Origin: Thiothrix sp.
GTDB lineage: Bacteria > Pseudomonadota > Gammaproteobacteria > Thiotrichales > Thiotrichaceae
DNA length: 38,311 nucleotides
Direction: 5' to 3'
NCBI GenBank assembly: GCA_008015155.1
Contig: SSFA01000038.1
Span: 1-38,311 of the forward strand
Shown piece after piece: positions 25,491-34,979 of this stretch (the first letter of the stretch is position 1; every line of letters starts with the position of its first letter). The notes below the pieces were generated by a model, which was not told where the DNA came from, made no database searches, and worked only from the letters and a program-made list of their open reading frames with translations. The translations under genes and the position numbers were made by a program.

Positions 25491-25582
25491 AGAACTTAGT
25501 TAATTGATTATTTAATGTAAATAAATGACGAATTTATGCTCTATCGTTAAGAGGTCGATTAAAATATATTATAGAAATAAAC

Positions 25583-26023
25583 TTAATCGATAGACATCGG
25601 ACCTATATATAATTCCGTAGCAAAACGATAGGGTTCACCTGTATCTACCAGTACTGCATTAATTGCAATCCGTACCCTTTTTTTGATTTCACTGAACTCC
25701 CTTGTACTATAAGTATGCTCGACCTGCTGCATGTGAATCTCTATTTTGGGCTGTGTAATACGAGGTTCGTACGCTTTAATTTGCCTTTTTAGGCTTTCAA
25801 TAAAAAGGGCTTCCCATTTGGCTAGGGTTATAGCATTGTCAAATTCAAACTCCCACACATCATTACCATAATCGGGGTTAAATCTATTTTCTCGCCTTCT
25901 GGAAGTAATCAACAACATTAAATTTTGTGCAATACTTTCGGCCATGCCACATGTTTTTGCTTTGCTGTTCGGACTTATTAAGCTCTCGGGATCAAAGGGT
26001 ATTTTACAGTAGCTATTATTCAT
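25583..26023 (-). CDS. tssE: TssE baseplate subunit (gp25-like)
   Basis: 146 aa with the GPW/gp25 pattern: AESIAQNLMLLITSRRRENRFNPDYGNDVWEFEF (about 28-61), then SLKRQIKAYEPRITQPKIEI and a beta hairpin to the end. It is the wedge protein that starts sheath assembly. The start overlaps the stop of the transglycosylase gene by 8 bases. Length is normal for the family. Confidence 0.9.
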   Translation of the reverse strand: MNNSYCKIPFDPESLISPNSKAKTCGMAESIAQNLMLLITSRRRENRFNPDYGNDVWEFEFDNAITLAKWEALFIESLKRQIKAYEPRITQPKIEIHMQQVEHTYSTREFSEIKKRVRIAINAVLVDTGEPYRFATELYIGPMSID

Positions 26024-26954
26024 TGTTGGTCTTTTTGTTTAACGATTGATGGAGTATGGCACTCTTTAAGAGCAAAAAATCAGGCATGACATCTACTGGT
26101 AGATAGAGGGATGCCTCGCCACGTAATGCCAGTTCTGTTAATAGTTCAGGATTCCATTTATTCAGGTCGTTTATATCAACAGCAATTACTTCAGCAATAA
26201 TTAATGGATCAAATGCTCCATTAATTTTCGTGATCGCTAAAGCTGGATCTATCTGTTTTTTTATACCGAGCCTATGTTTCTTGCTATTAAAGGCCGAAAT
26301 ACAGTAGTCTTTACGAAGGAGGTCGAATTCATTAGTCACCGAGCAAGCCATCATAAATTTGTGCACATGACCAATTGTTTCCGCAGGTAAGTAGGTGTAA
26401 TATTGATCATATCGATTTGACCCTGCTTTCAACATCGCTTTATCCATGGCACTTTCACCGCAATTATACGCGGCCACTACGGCAATCCAGTTTTTATATT
26501 TTTCATATAAGTCCTTTAAGCTTTGGGCAGCAGTCTTGGTACTCTTATAAATATCAAATCTGTTTTGGGCTGAAAGGCCATAGTTACCAGCATGACTAAC
26601 AGTAAACTGCCAAAGACCCCCTGCACCAGCATTTGAAACGACATTTTTATTAAATCCCGATTCAATCAATGCTAAGTTTCGTAACAGTTTAGGCAAGCCG
26701 TGCTGCACCATGGTATTTTCAATAAAAGACACTAAAGCACTGTTTTCAGCTATCATAGATGAGTACATCCCTGCTTTCTCTTTAGGTACTTCAGGCTTGG
26801 CTATTTGTTGGGCTGAGGTTTGATGGGTCAAAAGCACTATAATTATAATTTTAAACGTAGCACACTTATAAAGCAAATCATTATCAATTTTGTCGATTCG
26901 GTACTTATTGAGGTGAAGTAGTTTTATCGGATTCGTCCTTTGTTTGTTGTTCAT
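26016..26954 (-). CDS. Lytic transglycosylase (SLT/MltD-like) of the T6SS cluster
   Basis: 312 aa. A hydrophobic stretch (about 34-48, IIIIVLLTHQTSAQ) acts as signal peptide, though the 33 residues before it are long, so the true start may be a later non-ATG codon. The SLT domain has the catalytic glutamate in ALIESGF (E98), then AGAGGLWQFTVSHAGNYGL and VAAYNCGESAMDKAM. The C-terminus resembles one LysM-like repeat (LIIAEVIAVDINDLNKWNPEL). It cuts peptidoglycan glycan strands, probably to let the envelope complex through. Overlaps immunity 3 (50 bp) and tssE (8 bp), so it is embedded in the operon. Confidence 0.88.
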   Translation of the reverse strand: MNNKQRTNPIKLLHLNKYRIDKIDNDLLYKCATFKIIIIVLLTHQTSAQQIAKPEVPKEKAGMYSSMIAENSALVSFIENTMVQHGLPKLLRNLALIESGFNKNVVSNAGAGGLWQFTVSHAGNYGLSAQNRFDIYKSTKTAAQSLKDLYEKYKNWIAVVAAYNCGESAMDKAMLKAGSNRYDQYYTYLPAETIGHVHKFMMACSVTNEFDLLRKDYCISAFNSKKHRLGIKKQIDPALAITKINGAFDPLIIAEVIAVDINDLNKWNPELLTELALRGEASLYLPVDVMPDFLLLKSAILHQSLNKKTNNE

Positions 26955-27378
26955 AATTCAATTTCAACGCACGATGGTATTCGTATTTGCAGATATTAAA
27001 TCCCGCATACAATCCTAGACTCAGCCAAAAGGCATTGCTCTGCGTTGTTTTTGAGAAAAATGAGTTTAATAATTCTGTATTAATGATGCGAAAAGCAATG
27101 CTACCAATGAAAAAAGCCAATAAAGCTCTCTCTACGTAGATAAAGCGATTCCATCCATCACTTATAGTGGTCTTCGCTTTCAGTATATATACCATTAGTT
27201 CAGAAAAAATTAATAGACCTATTATTATTGCTCCGATTAGTAATACATAGAAAATTTGCTCCTTACAGTAATTCCTACACAAGAATGTCACCACAATACT
27301 AATTCCACATCCAATGGTGGAATAGCGCGAGAGCTTCTCCCAAAATGGGAGCGTTGCTTTGAATTTATTTTTTAGCAT
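26905..27378 (-). CDS. Membrane protein, probable immunity to effector 3
   Basis: Preferred start MLKNKFKATLPFW (ATG 27378, 157 aa), which lies 14 bases inside the end of effector 3 and gives tight coupling. A longer frame to 27459 is only overlap. Hydrophobic helices at about 19-35, 43-63, 82-104 and 117-133; charged tail. It does not share the KKxYF motif of the immunity proteins beside effectors 1 and 2, so it is a separate family. Paired location and topology suggest immunity. Confidence 0.58.
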   Translation of the reverse strand: MLKNKFKATLPFWEKLSRYSTIGCGISIVVTFLCRNYCKEQIFYVLLIGAIIIGLLIFSELMVYILKAKTTISDGWNRFIYVERALLAFFIGSIAFRIINTELLNSFFSKTTQSNAFWLSLGLYAGFNICKYEYHRALKLNYEQQTKDESDKTTSPQ

Positions 27379-28036
27379 GTGGGATGAGTTTTGTGTTAGT
27401 ATTTGTACTGTCTTTTTTTGCGGGTAGTGGCTTGTTAACAAGGCTATCGTATATGTCATAAATTTGCCAAATGCCCACGCCTGCTAATAGCATTTTAATG
27501 GCTCTACCTACGTCATTTGGCCAATTGTTAGGGTCAAATCCCTTAGGTGCCCTATTCAAGGGACTTTCTGAAACAGGCTGATGAGTAGTAACCCACTTAC
27601 TAGCATCTCCATAGCCAGTAATTTTATTCCAAACTATTATTCCTCCTGCAACAATAGTTCCCCCTACAACAATAACAACAGCAATGGGTGGTATCTCAGC
27701 TGTACCTGCACCAAGTAGTAATGCACTAGCCATGATTTGGCCTGGGCCCCTATATCTCCCAATATTAGCAGCATGAATGGGCCTTATTTTAAATTGGTCA
27801 GCGTTTTTAGCAAAGTGTTCGATTTTTCGCTTTAACTGCGGATCATGTTTGATCGCAAAAGTTGCCCTACTCCGAAGCTTTAAACTTTCGAAAGAATAGG
27901 GGTCGTTGAGTGGATTGCGATAGGTAGCACTGAACGGATTATCAAAACCTCCACACCCGAAAACACCATTTCTTGATGCTTGTTCGGAAGAGTTCATGGG
28001 AGGAGCGCCATCCCAGCTTTTATAATTGTTATTCAT
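27365..28036 (-). CDS. Putative T6SSiii effector 3, membrane-acting
   Basis: 223 aa, no signal peptide. The start differs from effectors 1 and 2 (MNNNYKSWDGAPPM), but residues 30-60 contain FDNPFSATYRNPLNDPY, similar to the NPF/DPF stretch of effector 2. A Gly/Ile/Val-rich hydrophobic segment spans about 98-137 and another 178-194. The C-terminal tail is charged. It lies between tssH and the transglycosylase gene and overlaps a membrane protein gene. Same two-part layout as the other two putative effectors, so the same role is inferred. Function not shown. Confidence 0.58.
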   Translation of the reverse strand: MNNNYKSWDGAPPMNSSEQASRNGVFGCGGFDNPFSATYRNPLNDPYSFESLKLRSRATFAIKHDPQLKRKIEHFAKNADQFKIRPIHAANIGRYRGPGQIMASALLLGAGTAEIPPIAVVIVVGGTIVAGGIIVWNKITGYGDASKWVTTHQPVSESPLNRAPKGFDPNNWPNDVGRAIKMLLAGVGIWQIYDIYDSLVNKPLPAKKDSTNTNTKLIPHAKK

Positions 28037-28102
28037 TTTGTTGTATAGTTTTATTCAGTTTTAGATTAATGATCAAGCTTTTAATTGTTTTTCTTCTGTT
28101 GT

Positions 28103-30601
28103 TTACTCAGAAACCGATTCCAGCACAGAAAGAATTTCCCACCTAATTTTGGCCTCCACTCCATCCCATAATACCACAATCTCCTGCCCACTTTTTACTT
28201 CCTCTCGAATGATCATTTTAGAAATCGGCCGAGCTAATTGTGAGCGGATGACCCCACTAATCTGCCTTGCACCATACCTGCTACTAAACCCGGTCAGTGC
28301 TAAGTTTTTAACCGCCTCATCACTGAGGCTAAGTTTGATACTCATGCGTGATAAGGCATCCCTTAAGGATTTCAGTTGAATATGAAAGATCCTTTCTGCC
28401 ATGGATTCCGTAATGGGAGCAAATGGAATGATCTCTGTAATTCGGGCTAAAAACTCTGGGCGAAAATGAGTAGACATGGTTTGTATGAGTTCTGCCGACG
28501 AAGGGATCTGACTTTTCTCAAACTTTTCGACAATGGCTGCGCTGCCAATGTTGGAAGTAAACAAAATGAGCGCATTACTAAAGTTGCCTTCTTTACCTAG
28601 TTTGTCATGTATTTTCCCTTCATCCATGATCTGAAGAAATACATCAAACACGGATGGATGTGCTTTTTCTATTTCATCAAATAGCACCACAGTATAAGGT
28701 TGCTGGCGAATTTTATTGACCAGCATCCCCCCTTCTTCATACCCTACATATCCGGGAGGCGCACCATACAAGAGCGCGGCCGAATGCTCTTCCTTGAACT
28801 CAGACATATCGAATCGTATCATCGCTTTTTCGTCATTGAACAATAACTCAGCGATCGATTTGGCTAGTTCTGTCTTTCCCGTACCGGTAGGCCCAAGCAA
28901 GAAAAATGAACCTATGGGTTGCTCAGGCTTATTTAAACCACTCCGACTCTCTAGGATCGCATCTGAAATGACTTTTAGAGCATGATCCTGGCCAATAACT
29001 CGTTTCTGTAGATACGACTCCATATTCAGGAGGCGCTCTTTTTCTTGAGCCTGAATTTTCCCAATCGGGATATTCATCTTGGCCGCCATTACCGCTGCTA
29101 GCTCCAGTTTACCAACCTGCTCTCGTTTGATTTCAGCATAGCCTAATAACTCCTGGTAAACTCGGTCTATAAGTTCCCGAACCTGATCGTAAGATGCAGA
29201 TGGATCAATTTTAGGCTGTTCGTGTAACGAGCCCCATAAAATAGGACTGATTCGATTTTGGAGCTGACCATACATCCATTGTGATTCTGACACTCTTTCG
29301 TCATCCGAGTCAAAATCAGCCGGTAGTAAAGCATCATACTCACTTTTCCAACGCGCTAGTTCTTTGGAAGATAACTCATCCAACATTTTTACTGCTGCCA
29401 TGGTTCTGTCGAGTAAATCAATGGCTGAATCAGGTAGCTTTTTTCCTTTGGCATACCGCTTAGCTAGTCGTACACATTCTGGTATGGCCTCTTTATCAAT
29501 CGTTATGTGATGGTGCTTTTGATAATGATCAATCGAAACCATGATCATTTTTATGCACGTGTTTATGTCGGGCTCTTTGATCGTCAGAATTTCAAAACGC
29601 CTGTTAAAGGCCTGTTCTGGCTCAATAAGCTTTCGGTATTCTTCGTGTGTGGTCGCTCCAATGACAGTTATTTCACCTCGGGCCAATTCAGGTTTCAATA
29701 AGTTAGCCAGATTGCCTGCACTGCCTTTGCTATCTAATAAGGTGTGTATTTCATCAATGAATAGAATCCCCTTGTCGAGTCGCTTACATTCATTGATCAC
29801 TTTCTTTAAGCGGTCTTCTATTTCTCCCTTGTAGGAAGTTCCAGCAAAGAGCAAACTAGTGTCTAGCTCTAACAAAACCGCGTGGTTGAGTTGCAGAGGC
29901 ACATTACCCTTGATTATTTCATATGCAAAACCTTCTACTAAGGCTGTTTTTCCTACACCAGGTTCGCCTACAATAATTACGTTCGGTTTAAGCCGCCTGC
30001 ATAATATTTCGATTAACGTGCGAGTTTCTTTTTCTCTTCCTATGATGGGGTCTAAAGATCCTTTACACGCTTGTTCTGTTTTATCGATGCAATAAGCTTG
30101 TAATCCTGTAAATCCGGTCAGTTGATTTTTTTGAAACGCATTTTCAGAGTCATCCGATGAGACAAACGGCATCCCCTCTCGATAAAGGTTAAAAATCTCG
30201 TGATCTCTCAGCGGTAGTGATTTGAGCTGCTCGGATGTAAAGGCAATATGAGGCTTTACAATTGCAGCTAATACGCATAAGGGCGTGATCTCATCCAGAC
30301 CCAATTTCAATCGTACATCATCCGCTTGTTCTAATACTTTATCGATCTGGTCATCTGGCTTTATTTCAGATGGGAGCTGAGTTGTTTTTTGATACTCTTC
30401 GATGCGTACGTCTGCCCATTCATAAAAATATCCAGGGTCTTTTCCAAGTTTGCGGATAAAATCAAGCAAGTCGATGTTCTTATGCATCAGCGCCTGTAAT
30501 AAATGTGGGGCGCCGTAGCTTTCGTTATAGTTTTCTTTCGCGATGGATTGAGCGATATGAAAAAGGTCTTTGATCGTTTCGTTGGTTATTAATATGTTCA
30601 T
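28103..30601 (-). CDS. tssH: TssH (ClpV) sheath-recycling AAA+ ATPase
   Basis: ClpB-like two-ring ATPase, 832 aa from the preferred start MNILITNETIKDLF (ATG 30601). An upstream ATG at 30658 would overlap tssR. Numbered from that upstream ATG: N-domain about 20-165, Walker A of D1 GEPGVGKT (231-238), Walker B GILFIDEIH (297-305), Walker A of D2 GPTGTGKT (589-596), Walker B VVLFDEIEKAHP. The D1-D2 linker is short for the ClpB-type M-domain, as in ClpV. It unfolds contracted TssB/C sheath for reuse. It starts 22 bases after tssR. Confidence 0.93.
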   Translation of the reverse strand: MNILITNETIKDLFHIAQSIAKENYNESYGAPHLLQALMHKNIDLLDFIRKLGKDPGYFYEWADVRIEEYQKTTQLPSEIKPDDQIDKVLEQADDVRLKLGLDEITPLCVLAAIVKPHIAFTSEQLKSLPLRDHEIFNLYREGMPFVSSDDSENAFQKNQLTGFTGLQAYCIDKTEQACKGSLDPIIGREKETRTLIEILCRRLKPNVIIVGEPGVGKTALVEGFAYEIIKGNVPLQLNHAVLLELDTSLLFAGTSYKGEIEDRLKKVINECKRLDKGILFIDEIHTLLDSKGSAGNLANLLKPELARGEITVIGATTHEEYRKLIEPEQAFNRRFEILTIKEPDINTCIKMIMVSIDHYQKHHHITIDKEAIPECVRLAKRYAKGKKLPDSAIDLLDRTMAAVKMLDELSSKELARWKSEYDALLPADFDSDDERVSESQWMYGQLQNRISPILWGSLHEQPKIDPSASYDQVRELIDRVYQELLGYAEIKREQVGKLELAAVMAAKMNIPIGKIQAQEKERLLNMESYLQKRVIGQDHALKVISDAILESRSGLNKPEQPIGSFFLLGPTGTGKTELAKSIAELLFNDEKAMIRFDMSEFKEEHSAALLYGAPPGYVGYEEGGMLVNKIRQQPYTVVLFDEIEKAHPSVFDVFLQIMDEGKIHDKLGKEGNFSNALILFTSNIGSAAIVEKFEKSQIPSSAELIQTMSTHFRPEFLARITEIIPFAPITESMAERIFHIQLKSLRDALSRMSIKLSLSDEAVKNLALTGFSSRYGARQISGVIRSQLARPISKMIIREEVKSGQEIVVLWDGVEAKIRWEILSVLESVSE

Positions 30602-30623
30602 CGTATAATTAAGTAGTCCCTTC

Positions 30624-32975
30624 TCAATTCGCCAGCAGCCTCGGCATATAATCTTCATTCAACCAATAGAAATCTTGCCCCTTATGCATTATCCTAATAG
30701 CAGGATTCGGTTTATTAATAGCCATTTTATTGGCTAGTTCCCTAAACTGCCCGAAATACCGAAGCGCCATTTCATGGTTGATTACTTTTTTCTTTTTCCA
30801 TTTTTTCAATGCATACGTTACCATTAAGGAATCAGTGCTTACAAAACCGATGTTAGTAGCAATCGTATAGGCCATGGTTTGCTTGGACAGCTTCTTTTTG
30901 TGTTTATGATCTGGTGTAGGGTCTCGTTGTGTAGCTATTTCTGTGTAGGCATTAAGGGCTTTTCTTCTATGAAATTTCTTGCCTTCAAAAACACGAGCAT
31001 GTATTTTCATGTAGTAGTTATACAGCTGGTCAAACTCCTGCTCACTTAGATAAATACCTTTTTCTATGCCATCCGGATTTTTGAGCCAGGTATGAGGTAT
31101 ATGACCTTTGATCAGAAATGCAGTGTGCTGATCTAATAGTTGCGAGGCAATACGGGCGGGTACCAAACTATCAGCCTTGCTAAACAGGGGTCGATATTCT
31201 TTTAGAAATGTGGTATTATCTATACCTATCGACGATCGGAAGTAGGCGTTCAATGCCTGGTCTATCCGCTGATTATCTAGGGTTACCTGCTTAGTCAAAC
31301 TATCCAATGAGCTTTTTAGATGGTTAGCCAGCATGATTTCCCCTTTTTTGGGGAAGATGACATAGCCCTGCGTCATATGATGATTGGGATAGTCCAAATG
31401 ATATACGCCATTTTCTCCGCCCAGAAGATTAAAGTCGTTGTCTACCAGTAAATCGTTCTGGTTTACTATTTTCTCTTTTTTTAATTCTGAAATATTTTGT
31501 GCGGTATTGGACAATACATTTTTAGCCATCAGGACGAAATCAGTATATGCATCGGCAGATTTCGATTGCGTTTGAAAGAAAATGAGTCTTGCTTTGACTT
31601 TTGAAAGCGCACTAATCAGGTTCTGATCTTGATCATTCTGATTAACCGTGGTGCCTATTAAAATGATCATGTTCGTTTCGTCCTTTGCTCCAGACAAAAG
31701 TGACGTGGCTTTTATGAGTGCAGCATGTGTGGGTTGTAGAACACTTGTTTCAGCGCAGGATAGTTCACTGTTTTTACGCTCAATGAATGAAGAAATATCC
31801 CTATAGTTATGACTGAGTGGCGAGGTTAACGAAGTCACATTGCAGGTGTTTTCCTTATACACAACGGCCCCGAATTTTACACTATTGAAATAAACAGAAG
31901 ACTCAAAATTGAGCTGCATCTCTTGCAAAAGAGATTTCACAATAGGGACATAGTGTTTGTTATTCTGACTGAGATCAAGCACAAAGACTACATTCAACTT
32001 CTTGTTATTGGACAAGATCTCTTTAAACTTATTGTAGTAAATAGGATGCCCTAAAACATTGTATACCTTATTGGCTCTATAATCAAACACATTCGTAAAA
32101 AACTTTGTTTCTATATTACCCGCTAGCGTGTTTGACAATGAAACCGGGTAAATCGATTCCATACCCACAGCATTTTTAATGATGCTAGGATATAATAATG
32201 GTTTCTGATTGATCTCCGTGCTGTCTTTAGCCTGCAAGGGGGCAGTATGCTTATGGTGATGTATCCTAATTGCCGATCTACTTCCCCATGCAGTTAACAT
32301 ATTTTTACTCACCCAGCCATGCATATTGCTTTTAATACCACTAATCAACGTACTAGGTTTGCCACCAATTAAGTATCGCTCCTTGTCCTCCGATTGCTTG
32401 TAGATATAGACGATTTGTCCTAGGCTTAATTTTTTGAGTGGTTTGCGGGCCAATGTCGGGGTGTCATACACGAAAACAGAATCATGTTCAAAATATTTCT
32501 CCGAATTCAACATCACATCCGCATCATTGACTACCAGGGTAGCTTTAGGAACAAAACCTGTTTTTTCATTTCTAAGACCATTATTCCATAACAAGAGTCT
32601 TTCCTTAGGTATCCAACCCAATACTTTTAATACTTTCTTTTGAACTTTTCTTCCATTTAAAATTTCTGGGATATATTCCCCTACTTGAAACATCCCTTTT
32701 TCATGCTTCACAACAATCAACGGATGCAAAAAAGGAACATCTGTGCTTACTGGCCCATATTCAGAATTCACCTGTAAGGCATTGATAGCCCTATCCGAAA
32801 AAACGACCCATGGTTGTGCCTGTTTAGGATGGCCATCTGTATATCGATCACCATCGATAGTACCATAAAAAGCTGGTTTAGGAGTTGAAATAAGTCTTGT
32901 CGTTTTGCTAGCACATCCACAGAGTAAGAAGACAAATAGTAAATGGCAAGTCAGAGCTATACGTATTGGTTTCAT
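30624..32975 (-). CDS. tssR: TssR envelope lipoprotein
   Basis: 783 aa, lipoprotein signal with lipobox LCGC (cysteine 21). Residues about 40-235 hold SH3-like modules (VLGWIPKERLLLW, MHGWVSKNMLTAWG). A VWA-like domain follows at about 327-490 (NVVFVLDLSQNNKHYVPIVKSLLQEM), then helical regions. This arrangement is typical of TssR, a periplasmic/outer-envelope component unique to T6SSiii. Its start overlaps the tssP stop by one base (TAATG). It probably binds the peptidoglycan side of the TssN-P complex. Confidence 0.88.
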   Translation of the reverse strand: MKPIRIALTCHLLFVFLLCGCASKTTRLISTPKPAFYGTIDGDRYTDGHPKQAQPWVVFSDRAINALQVNSEYGPVSTDVPFLHPLIVVKHEKGMFQVGEYIPEILNGRKVQKKVLKVLGWIPKERLLLWNNGLRNEKTGFVPKATLVVNDADVMLNSEKYFEHDSVFVYDTPTLARKPLKKLSLGQIVYIYKQSEDKERYLIGGKPSTLISGIKSNMHGWVSKNMLTAWGSRSAIRIHHHKHTAPLQAKDSTEINQKPLLYPSIIKNAVGMESIYPVSLSNTLAGNIETKFFTNVFDYRANKVYNVLGHPIYYNKFKEILSNNKKLNVVFVLDLSQNNKHYVPIVKSLLQEMQLNFESSVYFNSVKFGAVVYKENTCNVTSLTSPLSHNYRDISSFIERKNSELSCAETSVLQPTHAALIKATSLLSGAKDETNMIILIGTTVNQNDQDQNLISALSKVKARLIFFQTQSKSADAYTDFVLMAKNVLSNTAQNISELKKEKIVNQNDLLVDNDFNLLGGENGVYHLDYPNHHMTQGYVIFPKKGEIMLANHLKSSLDSLTKQVTLDNQRIDQALNAYFRSSIGIDNTTFLKEYRPLFSKADSLVPARIASQLLDQHTAFLIKGHIPHTWLKNPDGIEKGIYLSEQEFDQLYNYYMKIHARVFEGKKFHRRKALNAYTEIATQRDPTPDHKHKKKLSKQTMAYTIATNIGFVSTDSLMVTYALKKWKKKKVINHEMALRYFGQFRELANKMAINKPNPAIRIMHKGQDFYWLNEDYMPRLLAN

Positions 32976-33880
32976 TATCTGCTTTGTGTTATTTCAACTT
33001 TAGTAACACAATCTAGATTCTCATCAAAACCTGTTTTTACACTTTGTATCGTACTCTGTTTGTCAAACTGCAATCCCATACAATAGTAGTAGAAGGTGTT
33101 GATCTTACTCGTATTCACTTTTGTGGCTACGTTCTCATTTTTGCATAGGTATTTACTCAACAGGTAGTTGTAATGGGTATTGAAGTTTGATCCATTAGCA
33201 ATCTGTTGTAAATGAGATTTAAAGTCCTCATCAATTTCTTTGTAAACATCTTCAATCGCGGTTGAGTCACCTAGGACCTTAAAAGAAGGTAATACTTTGA
33301 TTTTATGGGTTATTGGATAAGCGGTTTCATCCGTATATAGCGTTACGACATAATCGCCTGGATTTTTATACGCGTAGATGACCATCTGCTCCTTTGAATC
33401 TATCGTTCCACTTTCTCCAAACTTCCAACTGAATAATTTGGCATTAGAAGACTTGGCTCTGAAAATCACATTCTCAAACTGCATGGCCTGAATGGGCGCT
33501 TCTATACTTGTAATCTGATCCGCAATATTCCCTTTTGAGGTATTAGCCAGAACTTCTACAGAAAATGTCTTACTATATTGGTCATTCAAGGTCAATGTAA
33601 CCTGATAAAAACCAGGCTGCTTATATAAATGGTACCCATTATCGTTAACAGATACATTCCCATCGCCAAATTCCCACTTCTTTATGGCAGAAAAAGATGT
33701 TTTATCGGCATAAAACAAGGTATCCCCAACCGACAATGTTTTAGGATAAACTTTACAATCAATATCGGCTACACTATGAAATAGCCGTTTTTCTAACCAA
33801 TACACGATGCATGTCGATAATAAGATCAATGCACCAAGAATGAGTATAATTCTATATTTATTTTTTTGAATGAATGTCAT
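32975..33880 (-). CDS. tssP: TssP envelope protein with two PKD-like domains
   Basis: 301 aa. One N-terminal membrane helix (about 10-28, IILILGALILLSTCIVYWL) anchors a periplasmic part. Two PKD-type domains follow: WEFGDGNVSVNDNGYHLYKQPGFYQVTLTLND (about 70-100), and FSWKFGESGTIDSKEQMVIYAYKNPGDYVVTLYTD. The end is a helical domain. A bitopic protein with PKD domains between tssO and tssR fits TssP of the T6SSiii membrane complex. Confidence 0.82.
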   Translation of the reverse strand: MTFIQKNKYRIILILGALILLSTCIVYWLEKRLFHSVADIDCKVYPKTLSVGDTLFYADKTSFSAIKKWEFGDGNVSVNDNGYHLYKQPGFYQVTLTLNDQYSKTFSVEVLANTSKGNIADQITSIEAPIQAMQFENVIFRAKSSNAKLFSWKFGESGTIDSKEQMVIYAYKNPGDYVVTLYTDETAYPITHKIKVLPSFKVLGDSTAIEDVYKEIDEDFKSHLQQIANGSNFNTHYNYLLSKYLCKNENVATKVNTSKINTFYYYCMGLQFDKQSTIQSVKTGFDENLDCVTKVEITQSR

Positions 33881-33882
33881 TT

Positions 33883-34413
33883 TTACTGCGTATTACTTCT
33901 AGACAGAATCGCATTGTTTTTTTGCGCTAATTGTTGCTCTTTATCTTTAAATCCAATAGCACATTCCTCAAATTGCTTTTCAAATAAGTGGATGTTCTCT
34001 GCTTTTTTAGCAGCAATTTTTTTGTCTTCAAAAAACATCTTATAAAACTGGGCGATTTGTAGATAGGCTTCCTTACGGGTATCGTATATGTTGGTATTTA
34101 CAAAAGAGTTTGCTACCTCATTAATGTTGTTTTTGATGTCGTTTTCAACAAAGGGTTGCGGTGTTTCTAGGGTAATGATGTTGATTTTCTTAAATGTTGA
34201 CTCTAGTAATGGGAATACAATTTTCGCTTGATCGGAAAATTTATTCTTTTGTGAAAGCATCTGCATTTCCAATATATCCGCTTGCGAAAAAGGAGAGTCC
34301 GATTTTCGTAAAACCAGTATTCCCATCACTAGCACAGTCAAAAACAGCATTATTAGTAAGTAAAAAAACTGATATCTTCTTTCTTGTTTAGACAATGAAG
34401 CATAGTCCTGCAT
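33883..34413 (-). CDS. tssO: TssO inner-membrane protein
   Basis: 176 aa: short cytoplasmic start with KQERR before a single helix (about 17-36, FFYLLIMLFLTVLVMGILVL), then a helical, coiled-coil-prone periplasmic domain rich in Lys/Glu/Gln. Two bases separate it from tssP. Matches TssO of T6SSiii in topology, size and position. A second protein of the same layout is encoded just upstream. Confidence 0.75.
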   Translation of the reverse strand: MQDYASLSKQERRYQFFYLLIMLFLTVLVMGILVLRKSDSPFSQADILEMQMLSQKNKFSDQAKIVFPLLESTFKKINIITLETPQPFVENDIKNNINEVANSFVNTNIYDTRKEAYLQIAQFYKMFFEDKKIAAKKAENIHLFEKQFEECAIGFKDKEQQLAQKNNAILSRSNTQ

Positions 34414-34454
34414 ATGGCGTTTATTTAGATAAAAATTGAGGGGAATTTTAACGG

Positions 34455-34979
34455 CTATTTGCTTGAGAAATTTCTGGCTGGATTATAAGAAAGCTCCTTT
34501 TTTATCTTGCCTATTTTTCCTACGCATTCATTAAGATCTCTTAATGCCAGTTGTTCTTTATCCTTAATTGCGATGATGCTATTTTTCAGCGTTACCAAAC
34601 TATCTAGCTTATTTAAAAGAAGAGCATAGTGCTTAAACTCCGAAATACTGTCTTGAGCGATGGTTTTTCTGACATTTTGGATATTATCCGATATATAATT
34701 TCCCAGAAAAACATCATTTCGAACTTTGCCCGTATTTAGCAATGACATTTGGTAATAAATAGAATCTACTTTTGCCTTTATAACATGATGCTTATTGAGA
34801 AGTTGTTTATAACCCATAACATCCTTATGGATATTGGCACTTTGTATAGTATGGGTTTTTACAAAGTAGTAGGGAACCAAAAAGGAAAAAAATGATAATA
34901 TTCCAAAGTATAATACGAACTTTAAAAATTCCCTTCTAATCTTATCTCCATTAAGTTTTTTTGAAATTGCTTTGCTCAT
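34455..34979 (-). CDS. TssO-like membrane protein, first gene of the T6SS operon
   Basis: Preferred start MSKAISKKLNGDKIRREFLKF (ATG 34979, 174 aa). The ATG at 35003 adds 8 residues. One membrane helix (about 24-44) follows a KIRREF lead comparable to KQERRYQF of the next gene, then a coiled-coil-like periplasmic part (NKLDSLVTLKNSIIAIKDKEQLALRDLNECVGKIGKIKKEL). It is probably a TssO paralogue forming a hetero-oligomer with it. It heads the operon, with more than 400 bases of leader before the IS. Confidence 0.6.
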   Translation of the reverse strand: MSKAISKKLNGDKIRREFLKFVLYFGILSFFSFLVPYYFVKTHTIQSANIHKDVMGYKQLLNKHHVIKAKVDSIYYQMSLLNTGKVRNDVFLGNYISDNIQNVRKTIAQDSISEFKHYALLLNKLDSLVTLKNSIIAIKDKEQLALRDLNECVGKIGKIKKELSYNPARNFSSK

